Source: UBA2773 sp964643985
GTDB taxonomy: Bacteria > Patescibacteriota > Minisyncoccia > Moranbacterales > DUUL01
DNA length: 47,061 bases
Assembly (NCBI GenBank): GCA_964643985.1
Contig: CAZXUS010000008.1
Span: 1 to 47,061, forward strand
Direction: 5' to 3'
In this document: one piece after another, positions 39,651-47,061 of the stretch
Layout of the letters: the number at the start of each line of letters is the position of its first letter
Position numbering within the stretch: the stretch's first letter is position 1
Program-made: the position numbers and the translations under genes
The notes under the pieces: generated by a model
The model's input: the letters and a program-made list of their open reading frames with translations, nothing else
Told to the model about the DNA's origin: nothing
The model's database searches: none

Positions 39651-40355
39651 ATGAAAATTTTTGGAGTTAAAATTGAAAAATACGAAAAAAAAATTGTTTT
39701 AAAAGAATGTTTAAAAACACTAGTATTACCTTTCAAAAAAACCTTGTTTATAGCTAATTTAAATCCTGAAATTCTTTTGACCACCAAAAAAAATAAAGAT
39801 TATAAAAAAATTATAAACTCGGCCGATATTAAAATAGTTGATGGATTTGGCCTCGAGATAATTAGCTGGTTGAAAAAAGAGCAAATTGGTGTTAGAATAA
39901 CAGGTGCTCATTTATCAAAATTATTAATTGAAAAAGCTAAAAAAAACAATCTTAAAATCGGGATAATTTATCTAGAAGACGGCTGGAGTTCAAAATCTGA
40001 TCTTGAAAAAATTTTTAAATCTCAAAAAATCCAACTGTTAAAAGTTACGAAAAAAGATTATCTCAAAAAAGATTATCGAGAAATGCAAAATCGAGATTTA
40101 GTTTTAGTAGCAATTGGTCATCCTCGTCAAGAAATCTTAATTTATCAAAAAATTTTAAAATTGAAAGGAGTCAAAATAGCCATGGGAATAGGAGGAACAT
40201 TGGATTATTGGACAAAAAAGAAGAAAAGAGCCCCCCAAATATTTCAAAAAATTGGACTAGAATGGTTGTGGCGCTTTATTATTCAGCCTAATCGAATATT
40301 GAGAATTTTCAACGCTGTAATTAAGTTTCCAATTTTAGCCCTACTAAATAAATAA
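39651..40355 (+). CDS. WecG/TagA/CpsF-family (GT26) glycosyltransferase
   Basis: 234 residues. NLNPEILLTTKKNKDYKKII, ADIKIVDGFGLEIISW and VRITGAHLSKLLIEKAKKN correspond to the N-terminal family motifs; LVAIGHPRQEILIYQ and GIGGTLDYWTKKKKRAPQIF, then GLEWLWRFIIQPNRILR, complete it. GT26 enzymes add N-acetylmannosamine or its uronic form to lipid-linked N-acetylglucosamine, in teichoic-acid or polysaccharide assembly. The donor here is not known. It belongs to the run NIF3 to C39. Confidence 0.9.
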   Translation: MKIFGVKIEKYEKKIVLKECLKTLVLPFKKTLFIANLNPEILLTTKKNKDYKKIINSADIKIVDGFGLEIISWLKKEQIGVRITGAHLSKLLIEKAKKNNLKIGIIYLEDGWSSKSDLEKIFKSQKIQLLKVTKKDYLKKDYREMQNRDLVLVAIGHPRQEILIYQKILKLKGVKIAMGIGGTLDYWTKKKKRAPQIFQKIGLEWLWRFIIQPNRILRIFNAVIKFPILALLNK

Positions 40356-40360
40356 AAATT

Positions 40361-41851
40361 ATGAATAATTCAGAAATTAAAGATCACGAAATAAGAGTTA
40401 GATTTGCGCCATCTCCAACCGGGACAATTCACGTTGGCAATCTAAGAACTGCTTTGTTCGCGTGGTTATTTGCTCGAAATCAAAGAGGCTCTTTTTTAGT
40501 TCGGGTTGAAGATACTGATCAAAAAAGACTCGACCCCGAAGCTACTCAAAAAATATTTGAGACTTTAGAATGGGCTAAAATAGATGTTGATGAAGGAGTT
40601 TATTTAAACAAAAATTCTAAAATAACCCAAAAAGGAGAATATGGACCTTACATTCAATCTGAAAGACTAGCTCTTTATAAAAAATATATTAAGAAACTAA
40701 TTAATTCAGGCGACGCCTATTACTGTTTTTGTTCGTCAGAAAGATTAAAAAAAGTTCGAGAAAAACAACAAGCAGAAAATCAACCTCCAATGTATGATGG
40801 AAAATGTCGAAATTTGAGTTCTAAGGAAATTAAAAAAAGAATAGAAAGCGGAGAAGGATACGTAATCAGAATGAAAGTTCCAGAAAACCAAACTGTCAAA
40901 TTTACCGATAAAGTTTTTGGTGATATTTCCGTTGAAACCAACACTATCGATGATCAAGTTCTAATCAAAACCGACGGTTTTCCAACCTATCATTTTGCAG
41001 TTGTTGTTGATGATCATTTGATGAAAATCTCTCACATTTTCAGGGGAGAAGACTGGCTTCCAAGTACCCCAAAACACATTTTACTTTATAAATTTTTTGG
41101 TTGGAAATTACCAAAATTTGTTCATTTGCCAAATGTTCTAGGAGAAAATAAGAAAAAACTCTCCAAAAGAGAAGGGGATGTTAGTGTCGAAGATTTTAAA
41201 GAGAAAGGTTATCTTCCTGAAGCTCTGATTAACTTTTTAGCATTGCTAGGCTGGAATCCTAAAAGTAATCAAGAACTGATGACTAAAAATGAATTAATCG
41301 AAAAATTTTCCATAGCGGGATTACATAAAGCAGGAGCAATTTTCAATTACCAAAAACTGGACTGGGTGAATGGTCAATATTTGAAAAACAAATCTAATGC
41401 GGAAATTTTAGAAGAAAGTGAAATTTATTTAAATAATTATTTTGAAGAAAATAAAATAGAAAAAGATTTAGAAAAAATTGATAAAATTATAACCGTAGAA
41501 AAAACTAGAATTAAAAAACTTTCTGATTTGACTGAAAATTTTGATGTTTATTTTAAAGATATTGATTATAAAGTTGATTTATTGAAATGGAAAAATATGA
41601 CGCCCAAAGAACTAAAAAAAGCCCTGGAATTAGTTTTAGAAATTATTTCCAAGTCCGAGTTATCCAGTCCTGAAGTATTTCAAAAAATTGTTTTAGAAAA
41701 AATTGGAAAAGCTCGAGGAGAACATCTTTGGCCTCTCAGAGTAGCCCTTTCTGGACAAGAAAAGAGTGCTAGTCCCTTTGAATTAGCTTGGGTTTTAGGT
41801 AGAGAAGCAAGCCTGAAGAGAATTAAGAAGGCCATTGAAAAAATAAATTAG
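40361..41851 (+). CDS. gltX: Glutamyl-tRNA synthetase
   Basis: 496 residues, normal length. Charges tRNA-Glu. RFAPSPTGTIHVGNLRTALF contains the HIGH-type motif HVGN; VEDTDQKRLDPEATQ follows; HIFRGEDWLPSTPKHILLY and KLSKREGDVSVEDF (the KMSKS loop) identify it, and an alpha-helical anticodon-binding domain closes the protein. Many bacteria with one such enzyme also misacylate tRNA-Gln and correct it with GatCAB; this cannot be judged from the window. It lies five bases after the WecG/TagA-type gene. Confidence 0.95.
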   Translation: MNNSEIKDHEIRVRFAPSPTGTIHVGNLRTALFAWLFARNQRGSFLVRVEDTDQKRLDPEATQKIFETLEWAKIDVDEGVYLNKNSKITQKGEYGPYIQSERLALYKKYIKKLINSGDAYYCFCSSERLKKVREKQQAENQPPMYDGKCRNLSSKEIKKRIESGEGYVIRMKVPENQTVKFTDKVFGDISVETNTIDDQVLIKTDGFPTYHFAVVVDDHLMKISHIFRGEDWLPSTPKHILLYKFFGWKLPKFVHLPNVLGENKKKLSKREGDVSVEDFKEKGYLPEALINFLALLGWNPKSNQELMTKNELIEKFSIAGLHKAGAIFNYQKLDWVNGQYLKNKSNAEILEESEIYLNNYFEENKIEKDLEKIDKIITVEKTRIKKLSDLTENFDVYFKDIDYKVDLLKWKNMTPKELKKALELVLEIISKSELSSPEVFQKIVLEKIGKARGEHLWPLRVALSGQEKSASPFELAWVLGREASLKRIKKAIEKIN

Positions 41852-41856
41852 AATAA

Positions 41857-43257
41857 ATGTTATCAAAAAATAAAAATAAAAATAGCAAAAAATATTGGAC
41901 AAAAATTTCTTTGTTAATTTTATTATTTTTATTAATAGCCTTTTCTAAAATACCGGCTCAAGCTGATGATTTAGATGACATTATTAACAACGCTTGTAAA
42001 GATTTATCAAAAGAAGACTGCGAAGACTTAAGAAAAGAAGCTGATGATAAAGAAAGTGAATATGACACACTGGAAAATCAACTAAAAAATACTAAAAAAT
42101 TAGCCGATTTAAAAAAACAGCAAAGTCGAACGCTAGAAAATCAACTTCAAATTTTAAAGCTAGAAATAAATGATGTTCAGGGGGATATTCAATCCCTAGA
42201 AACTAAAATTTCTAATACTCAAAAAAAAATTGATGATTTAGAAAAAAAAATTAAGATCAAAGCTCAAAATATCAAAGAAAACCAAAAAAGCCTTGGGGAA
42301 ATGGTTAAAAATTATTACAAACTTAGTAAGGCACTCAATCTCAGCCTACTTTCAAATGAAAATAGTTTAACTCAAACTTTCAATCAATCCGATTACTTAA
42401 CTCAAATTTCAACAAAAATAAATAATACTTTAAAAATAATCAGAGAAGAGAAGTCAATTTTAGCTCAAGAAAAAGAAGCCAATCAAACCGAAAAAAGCAA
42501 ACTCAATAATCAAAAATCAGATCTAGACAAAGAAAAACAAAATTTGTCTTCCAAAAGAAATGAAAAGGGAAGTCTTCTGCATAGAACCAAAGGTGAAGAA
42601 TCTAATTATCAAGCCTTGATTTCAAAAATCGAAAGTCAAATGAAACAACTTTTAATTGATGTAGATTCTCTTTCGGCCGCCGAGCAAGGAGAACTTAATG
42701 ATATCTTAGAAAATGCCAAAAAACCAAAATACGGTCTGGCTTCCACTAGTTGGTATTATTCACAAAGAGATAGTCGCTGGAAAGACGAAAGACTTGGAGG
42801 CAGTCGCTATACAATTGGTGATTCAGGTTGTGCTATTACTTCTATCGCAATGGTTTCTACTTATCAAAAAGATAAAGCCAAGCCAGACGATTTATCGGGT
42901 ACTTTTTTCTTTAGCGAAAGAAAGGGCGAGGAGGGTTACATTGATTGGTATGCTCCTCCTGAAAAATTCGACATAAAATTAGTAACAAAATATGGAACAA
43001 GGCACAATAATATTGATTGGGATGAAATTGACGAATATATAGAAGACGATATTCCAGTAATCGTTTTTATTAGTGGTTCCGGAAATAGTGGTCATTACGT
43101 AGTTGTTCATGGCTATGATAAGAAATATAAAGACTATGTAGTCCATGATCCATATTGGGGTGCCAATTTACTTTTAGGAACTTCAAAAAAATTAGTTGGA
43201 AGTTTATACAAAAGAACCGCCAAGGTTGATCAAATGATCGTCTACGAAGAAGATTGA
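41857..43257 (+). CDS. Exported coiled-coil protein with C39-like cysteine peptidase domain
   Basis: 466 residues. An N-terminal signal (hydrophobic 17-31, ending near AQADD) exports it. Residues about 45-275 are a long coiled coil with heptads (LENQLQILKLEI and similar), as in EnvC/PcsB-type wall proteins. After a linker comes a C39-like domain: YYSQRDSRWKDERLGGS, C325 in GDSGCAITS, H413 in GHYVVVHGYD and D431 in VHDPYWG, a complete Cys-His-Asp set. It could cut peptidoglycan cross-bridges or peptides, with the coiled coil as scaffold; this is inference. It ends the run that starts with the NIF3-like gene. Confidence 0.82.
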   Translation: MLSKNKNKNSKKYWTKISLLILLFLLIAFSKIPAQADDLDDIINNACKDLSKEDCEDLRKEADDKESEYDTLENQLKNTKKLADLKKQQSRTLENQLQILKLEINDVQGDIQSLETKISNTQKKIDDLEKKIKIKAQNIKENQKSLGEMVKNYYKLSKALNLSLLSNENSLTQTFNQSDYLTQISTKINNTLKIIREEKSILAQEKEANQTEKSKLNNQKSDLDKEKQNLSSKRNEKGSLLHRTKGEESNYQALISKIESQMKQLLIDVDSLSAAEQGELNDILENAKKPKYGLASTSWYYSQRDSRWKDERLGGSRYTIGDSGCAITSIAMVSTYQKDKAKPDDLSGTFFFSERKGEEGYIDWYAPPEKFDIKLVTKYGTRHNNIDWDEIDEYIEDDIPVIVFISGSGNSGHYVVVHGYDKKYKDYVVHDPYWGANLLLGTSKKLVGSLYKRTAKVDQMIVYEED

Positions 43258-43640
43258 CCTTGTCTAAAGGCAAGGCTATGTATTAGCATTAGAATAGTTG
43301 ATACAGATTACCTTGGGTTTGAGATTACTTAATTTATGACGTCGCAAAATATACATTGTGCGACATAGTATTTATATTCAAAATCGATGCCAAACGAATA
43401 TCTCTAACCAATTTAATTACACTAATAAAATAGCTTACTGAATAAATCTCATTTGCAACTACTCTGCTTTTCACTTACAATCGAATTGCCTTTGATTTGT
43501 TTCTTAAAGACTTGCCATTAGCTTTATTATTATTTATATTTTTTTGAATTGAAAATTTTAAAATTGAAAATTGATTGCCCGTCTCGCGTCGCTTGCCGAG
43601 GCGGAAAAATTGGTTTATTGTAAATTGTAAATTACGAAAA
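43258..43640 (+). other. 383-base spacer with small hairpins and one GC-rich repeat unit
   Basis: No coding frame. After the C39 gene comes CCTTG-TCTAAAGG-CAAGG (43258-43275), without a T-run, and further on GTCGCA...TGCGAC (about 43341-43364). The GC-rich 28-bp unit stands alone at 43578-43605 within AT words such as TTGAAAATT. No promoter could be chosen with confidence. Confidence 0.45.
43578..43605 (+). repeat. Solo GC-rich 28-bp unit before the nuclease gene
   Basis: Identical in all 28 positions to the first two units of 16956-17011, but with no family-A or family-B ends around it. It lies 35 bases before the nuclease start codon. This shows that the unit spreads or survives independently of the inverted-repeat elements. 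Confidence 0.8.
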
Positions 43641-44774
43641 ATGAACACTTCCTACTCCGCCCTAAATTCCTTCCAAACTTGCCCGCTACGCTATAAATTT
43701 AGCGCTATTGATAAGATTAGGTCTGGCAAGAAATCCGCCGAGGCCGTCTTCGGTAGTATTATTCACTCAACAATGCAGTTTATTCACACCGGAAGTTTCA
43801 TCTTACCAACCCAAAAAGAAGCTTTAAATCATTTTTCTCAAAAATGGAATCCAGACGTCTTTGACAATGAATTTCGAGAAAGAGCCGCTTTCGCCCAAGG
43901 AATAAAAATTATTCAAAATTATTATAAGAACAATGACCCCAACAATATCCAAATAGTTGATATTGAATCTCGTTTTTCAGTTGACTTAAAGCACGAAAAT
44001 GAAATTCATCTTATTTCAGGGATTATCGATAGAATTGATAAAACTGATGATGGCTACGAAATAATCGACTACAAAACCGCCAATAAACTTCCGGCTCAAG
44101 CCCATGTTGAAGATAATCTCCAACTGTTAATCTATTTATTAGCTTTTTTGAAAAGATATCCCGGACTAGCTCAAACTCCTGAAAAAATAAAATTAAGTCT
44201 TTATTTTCTAAAACATGACACCAAGCTTTCCACTTTCAAGACTCTTCCTCAACTAAATAAGGAAAAAGAAAAGATTTTTGAATTATTCAATCAAATCAAA
44301 AATTCTGATTTTGAACCTCAGACTTCTCCACTTTGCGATTGGTGCGACTACCAAGAAATTTGCCCAATGTGGAAACACAAATTCAAAAAGGAAATTTCCG
44401 CTACCGACAAAGAAAAAAGCACTATCATTAAAAAATATCTTGAATTACAAACTGAGTCCAAGGAGATTAGACAAGAAGCTACCAAGCTTCAAAAAGAACT
44501 TTTGAATATTATGGAAAGTGAACAAGTTGAAAGACTGTTTGGTGACGGCAAAATTGTTTCCAAAACTCATCGTCAAACCTTTAAATACAACGAAGCAAAG
44601 CTTAAAGAAATTCTTCAAAAAAAACAACTCTGGGATCAAGTTGTCAAAGTCAATCAAACTCAGCTCAATAAAGTTCTCCAGATTCTACCTTCCGATGAAA
44701 AGCAAAACATTGAAAAAATCAAAGAGTTAAAAAGTGAAAGTTATGGAATAACTGTGAAGCAAGATTCAAAATAA
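43641..44774 (+). CDS. RecB-like PD-(D/E)XK nuclease with probable Fe-S cluster
   Basis: 377 residues from the ATG at 43641. A longer frame starts at 43575 but its first residues are only translated repeat. H42 (GSIIHST), D130 in GIIDRID and D143/K145 in EIIDYKTANK form the RecB-type active site. C14 (QTCPLRY) together with C232, C235 and C241 in CDWCDYQEICPMW is the four-cysteine arrangement that holds a [4Fe-4S] cluster in AddB- and Cas4-like nucleases. The C-terminal 130 residues are helical and charged. It stands alone, without helicase or CRISPR genes, so a repair role is likely but not shown. Confidence 0.85.
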   Translation: MNTSYSALNSFQTCPLRYKFSAIDKIRSGKKSAEAVFGSIIHSTMQFIHTGSFILPTQKEALNHFSQKWNPDVFDNEFRERAAFAQGIKIIQNYYKNNDPNNIQIVDIESRFSVDLKHENEIHLISGIIDRIDKTDDGYEIIDYKTANKLPAQAHVEDNLQLLIYLLAFLKRYPGLAQTPEKIKLSLYFLKHDTKLSTFKTLPQLNKEKEKIFELFNQIKNSDFEPQTSPLCDWCDYQEICPMWKHKFKKEISATDKEKSTIIKKYLELQTESKEIRQEATKLQKELLNIMESEQVERLFGDGKIVSKTHRQTFKYNEAKLKEILQKKQLWDQVVKVNQTQLNKVLQILPSDEKQNIEKIKELKSESYGITVKQDSK

Positions 44775-45200
44775 TCTAAAATCTTCCACATTATCATCTT
44801 TCAACAAAAAAACTCTGTTTAAAAAAACTTCACTCTTTTAATCAAATATTCAATACTCAGCTGCCAACATTCGTTCAATGTTCAATGTTTCAACATTCGA
44901 TTTTACCGAAATTTGTATTTTTATTAATTATTTAAATATTAATTATTGAATGACTATTGATTATTGGTTATTGGCTGCTTAAACATTGATCACTGAATAA
45001 TTATTGGTTGTTGAGTATTGGTTGCTAAATAGTTATCGATTGCTTAAATATCGCGGTTATTGATTATTTAATTATTGAATATTGAATGGTTATTGATTAT
45101 TGTATATTGATTATTTAAAGACTAATTCTTAAGCATTGATTATTTAAATATTAATTATTAAATGGTTAGTGAATATTGGTTATTGAATATTCTAAGAAAC
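44775..45200. repeat. Long AT-only degenerate inverted repeat between convergent genes
   Basis: The left part (about 44843-44900) uses TTCAAT/CAACATTC words and the longer right part (about 44935-45195) their complements ATTGAATATTG, GATTATTGG, TTGGTTATTG. No frame, promoter or RNA gene is visible. It fills the whole gap between the plus-strand nuclease and the minus-strand UMP kinase. The same word set makes up 23828-23928. Replication slippage and inversion could create it; a role as two-way terminator is inference. Confidence 0.6.
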
Positions 45201-45914
45201 TTAGTCTTTTATAACCGTTCCCTCAAACTCCTCCCCATCCAAAATCCTTCTTAAATTTTCAATATTCCGACCTTCAGCCACCACAACTTCCAATCCTATT
45301 TTTTGAGCATGTTTTGACGCAATTGGGTCAAAAGGAGCATTCAAACCAGGATCCCATTTATCGCCAACAATAAACCTAAAATCAGCCCAGTTTATTTTTT
45401 TTATTTTTTTAGCATCTTTGAATTTCTTAGGGTCTTTATCGCAAACATATTTAACATTAGAAAGATTTAACATTTTTTTAACTCCCAATCTTTCGGCTAG
45501 AATAGTTGCTACATAATCAGTTGACCAGCCTGGTCGCCAACCGGCCGCTACCATTATTTTCTCACCATCTTCAAAGTGAACCATTAAATCCTCTTTAGTT
45601 CGAGGATTTTTATTTATTCGAGGATGAGTATAATCCCGAAAAATTGTTTTCAATAAATGAGCATTCAATCGCGTTGAATGCACTCCAATCCAATCCATAT
45701 CATCTTGTGTAAGTTCCGCTATCTTATCCGCTGCCTTTTGATACTTACGCGCAATATCACCTCCTCCCGTCACAATTATAAATTTTTTTCCTTTCTCAAT
45801 TTGTCTAATAATTTCTTTACGAAATTGTTTTAAAAATTTCCAATCAATTTCCCTCGGAACAATCAAAGAACCTCCCAAAGAAACCACTATCATTTCATTT
45901 TTTGCTTCTTCCAT
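45201..45914 (-). CDS. pyrH: UMP kinase-like amino-acid-kinase-fold protein
   Basis: 237 residues. Phosphorylates UMP to UDP if the assignment is right. VVSLGGSLIVP is the N-terminal phosphate loop, IIVTGGGDIARKYQKAADKI the second glycine motif, AAGWRPGWSTDYVATILAER and NLSNVKYVCDKDPKKFKDAK the nucleotide-binding part, and FEGTVI the usual ending. The GGGDIARKY and WSTDYVA patterns remind of the archaeal-type UMP kinases more than of the E. coli form. It is transcribed on the minus strand, downstream of a small membrane protein gene. Confidence 0.85.
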   Translation of the reverse strand: MEEAKNEMIVVSLGGSLIVPREIDWKFLKQFRKEIIRQIEKGKKFIIVTGGGDIARKYQKAADKIAELTQDDMDWIGVHSTRLNAHLLKTIFRDYTHPRINKNPRTKEDLMVHFEDGEKIMVAAGWRPGWSTDYVATILAERLGVKKMLNLSNVKYVCDKDPKKFKDAKKIKKINWADFRFIVGDKWDPGLNAPFDPIASKHAQKIGLEVVVAEGRNIENLRRILDGEEFEGTVIKD

Positions 45915-45939
45915 AATTACTTTTTTAATTGATTACCTC

Positions 45940-46368
45940 TTATTTATTATTACAACTCGCTGGTTTATAACCTTGTTTTTGGGCATCTTCCACTGATTTA
46001 AAACAGACTCTATTCTCCGCTTTAATTTGACTAGCCCAACGACAACTCATAATATGATATTTATCTGAGTTTTTTGACCCAACAAAAAGGCATTCCTTCT
46101 CTGTTAAATTATTTTGTCCACTAATACTAACTTCCTTCACCAAGCCTTTTCTTTGAATTGCTTTGCCTAAGGCAATCGCAGTTTTTTCCTCCGAACTTTT
46201 CTCAATTTCATTATTTAAAAAAACTTTCAAATCAGTCGATTTTTGTTCTTGCTCCTTCACTTCTCCCGCTCGAAAACTAATAATTGCCACAAAAATAATA
46301 ATAAATACAAACAAAATTCGCTCTTGATTATTTTTAATAAAAGCTTTAAGCCCTTTAATGTTTGACAT
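45940..46368 (-). CDS. Hypothetical membrane protein with Ada-like cysteine motif
   Basis: 142 residues. One membrane helix near 18-35 (ILFVFIIIFVAIISFRAG) is followed by a linker and a C-terminal domain with CLFVGSKNSDKYHIMSCRWA, then IKAENRVCFKSVEDAQKQGY and KPASC. This resembles the Ada metal-binding fold (K-Y-H-x3-C...C-F...A-x3-G-Y-x-P) seen attached to nuclease or unknown domains. It probably binds zinc and faces outside. Function unknown. It lies 25 bases before the UMP kinase gene on the same strand. Confidence 0.65.
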   Translation of the reverse strand: MSNIKGLKAFIKNNQERILFVFIIIFVAIISFRAGEVKEQEQKSTDLKVFLNNEIEKSSEEKTAIALGKAIQRKGLVKEVSISGQNNLTEKECLFVGSKNSDKYHIMSCRWASQIKAENRVCFKSVEDAQKQGYKPASCNNK

Positions 46369-46399
46369 TTTCTTTATAAGATAGTATTATTATGGCACT

Positions 46400-46450
46400 G
46401 GGATTGTTCCTGGACACGTTTTTGTAGTGAATTTATTTGGGAATAGTCCC
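46400..46450 (+). repeat. Short family-B-like inverted repeat before rpmA
   Basis: The ends GGGATTGTTCC and GGGAATAGTCCC are inverted repeats, and the inside TTTTTGTAGTGAATTTATTT matches the arm of copies B1-B4. About 51 bases, between the divergent genes at 46368 (minus) and 46506 (plus). A further inverted match (GTGAACAATTCCTG) lies at about 46469-46482. Confidence 0.5.
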
Positions 46451-46505
46451 TTCATCAAAAAAGTATTCGTGAACAATTCCTGATTATAAATAATTTCCAA
46501 AAAAT

Positions 46506-46778
46506 ATGTCAACCAAGAAAGCAGGAGGCTCAACAAGACTAGGTCGTGATTCAATTTCAAAACGACTTGGTGTTAAGATCTTCGGTAATCAAAAAGCAAA
46601 AAAAGGTTCTATTATTATTCGACAACGAGGAACTAAAGTTCGAGCTGGCGAAAATACCAAACGATGCAATGACGATACAATTATGTCTTTAAAAGACGGA
46701 ATTGTTGAATTCGTTGTTAAACGAGTCAAAAAATTCACAGGCAAAGTGGAAAAAGTTAAAATCGTCAAAGTTAAATAA
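46506..46778 (+). CDS. rpmA: Ribosomal protein bL27
   Basis: 90 residues, normal length. bL27 lies beside the peptidyl-transferase centre, its N-terminus reaching the tRNA ends. KKAGGSTRLGRDSISKRLGV, IRQRGTKVRAGENTKRCNDD and the LKDGIVEFVVKRVKK end are the family pattern. The N-terminus begins directly at STKKAGG, without the cleaved extension found in Firmicutes. No rplU neighbour is visible; upstream is a family-B repeat and downstream element A3, 17 bases after the stop. Confidence 0.95.
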   Translation: MSTKKAGGSTRLGRDSISKRLGVKIFGNQKAKKGSIIIRQRGTKVRAGENTKRCNDDTIMSLKDGIVEFVVKRVKKFTGKVEKVKIVKVK

Positions 46779-46794
46779 AAAAATATTGAATTTA

Positions 46795-47061
46795 TACCAT
46801 TTCCGACTAACCAATACTCATTAAGTTGCAGAAAATTTTAGACGAAACGCAGAAAAAAATCTTAAATTGTATCTAGGTGCTGTTTTTAATTAAGCTTTTT
46901 AAACGAAATTTATTAGTTTTGGGATAAATTATTTTAAAATTTTTGAAGCTTTAGCTTTAGCTAAGGCAATAAAATTTTTAAAAAATTTAACCAAAAATGG
47001 AAAATTGTCCGCCTCGGCAAGCGACGCGAGACGGGTCCGCCTCGGCAAGCCTCAGCGAGAC
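46795..47061 (-). mobile_element. Family-A element with nested family-B element, truncated by the window end (copy A3)
   Basis: In reverse orientation relative to A1 and A2. It starts TACCATTTCCGACTAACC, followed by the A right end as reverse complement (AAGTTGCAGAAAATTTTAGA). At about 46876 it switches into the family-B part, at the same junction (GTATCTAG/GG) as A2. It includes TTGAAGCTTTAGCTTTAGCT, also matching A2. The far end lies beyond the window. Confidence 0.65.
47008..47061 (-). repeat. Two tandem GC-rich units in reverse orientation
   Basis: Reverse complements of the 28-bp unit at 47008-47035 and, cut by the window end, 47036-47061. The second is the CTCGCTGAGG variant seen in B3, where only one unit is present, so unit number differs between the nested copies too. 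Confidence 0.75.

Noticed and set aside
43575..43640. Longer N-terminus for the RecB-like nuclease (start at 43575)
   Set aside because: These codons translate the GC-rich repeat unit and AT spacer; the conserved nuclease start (NTSYSALNSFQTCPL) begins at the ATG at 43641.

Overview
The window looks like a chromosome segment of a Patescibacteria (Candidate Phyla Radiation) bacterium, most likely of the Parcubacteria type. This is inferred from gene content, not from a database search. The DNA is AT-rich and genes are tightly packed. TGA is used as a stop codon (yebC, ruvC), so this is the standard bacterial code and not the recoded SR1/Gracilibacteria code. Most start codons follow A-rich leaders with no Shine-Dalgarno motif. 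Several families typical of these bacteria are present: a DUF4012 protein, an FtsA-like ATPase next to a membrane-anchored baseplate-J-like protein, a coiled-coil C39-peptidase protein and an ADP-forming acetate-CoA ligase.

Layout. 1-201 is a low-complexity inverted repeat with a terminator-like hairpin and a good promoter. 202-9522 is one co-directional run: yebC, ruvC, secF, a GT4 glycosyltransferase, pgk, a PfkB-type sugar kinase, the acetate-CoA ligase and recJ. A strong promoter at 9618-9646 then starts the ribosomal/RNA-polymerase operon infA-rpmJ-rpsM-rpsK-rpsD-rpoA-rplQ-rplM-rpsI; rpmJ (10110-10223) encodes only 37 residues. A rodZ-like gene and recA follow, then a pair of unknown membrane genes. 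18812-23124 is a compact dTTP-synthesis cluster: two related P-loop kinases, dCMP deaminase, thyA, folA, tmk and dut. 23141-26476 is a MacB-type ABC exporter. 26559-29858 holds a parvulin-like chaperone, a 59-residue ferredoxin, an HtrA protease and a SufC-like ATPase. 29965-36255 is an envelope block (FtsA-like, baseplate-J-like, O-antigen-ligase-like, DUF4012). 36382-43257 runs NIF3-like, M16 peptidase, AI-2E-type permease, WecG/TagA transferase, gltX and the C39 protein. A RecB-like nuclease converges on a minus-strand pair (UMP kinase and a small Cys-rich membrane protein). rpmA closes the window.

The least expected content lies between the genes. Two families of short non-coding elements with terminal inverted repeats occur here. 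Family A (13844-14061, 16906-17341, 46795 to the window end) has ends related to TACCATTTTCAACTAACC flanked by TA. Family B has ends related to GGGACTGTTTCCAATCAC; it is complete at 14607-14746 and 15786-15859, nested inside two A copies, and present as shorter forms elsewhere. A GC-rich 28-bp unit is tandemly repeated one to three times inside A and B copies and also stands alone at 43578-43605. Many copies start within a few bases of a stop codon. One sits between rplM and rpsI, genes that are normally adjacent. A third, AT-only class of degenerate inverted repeats occupies 23828-23928 and 44830-45195.

How the genes work together: a fermentative cell with lower-glycolysis and acetate/ATP-yielding steps, recombination and repair (RuvC, RecJ, RecA, RecB-like nuclease), its own thymidylate synthesis, and a large investment in secreted and envelope proteins.
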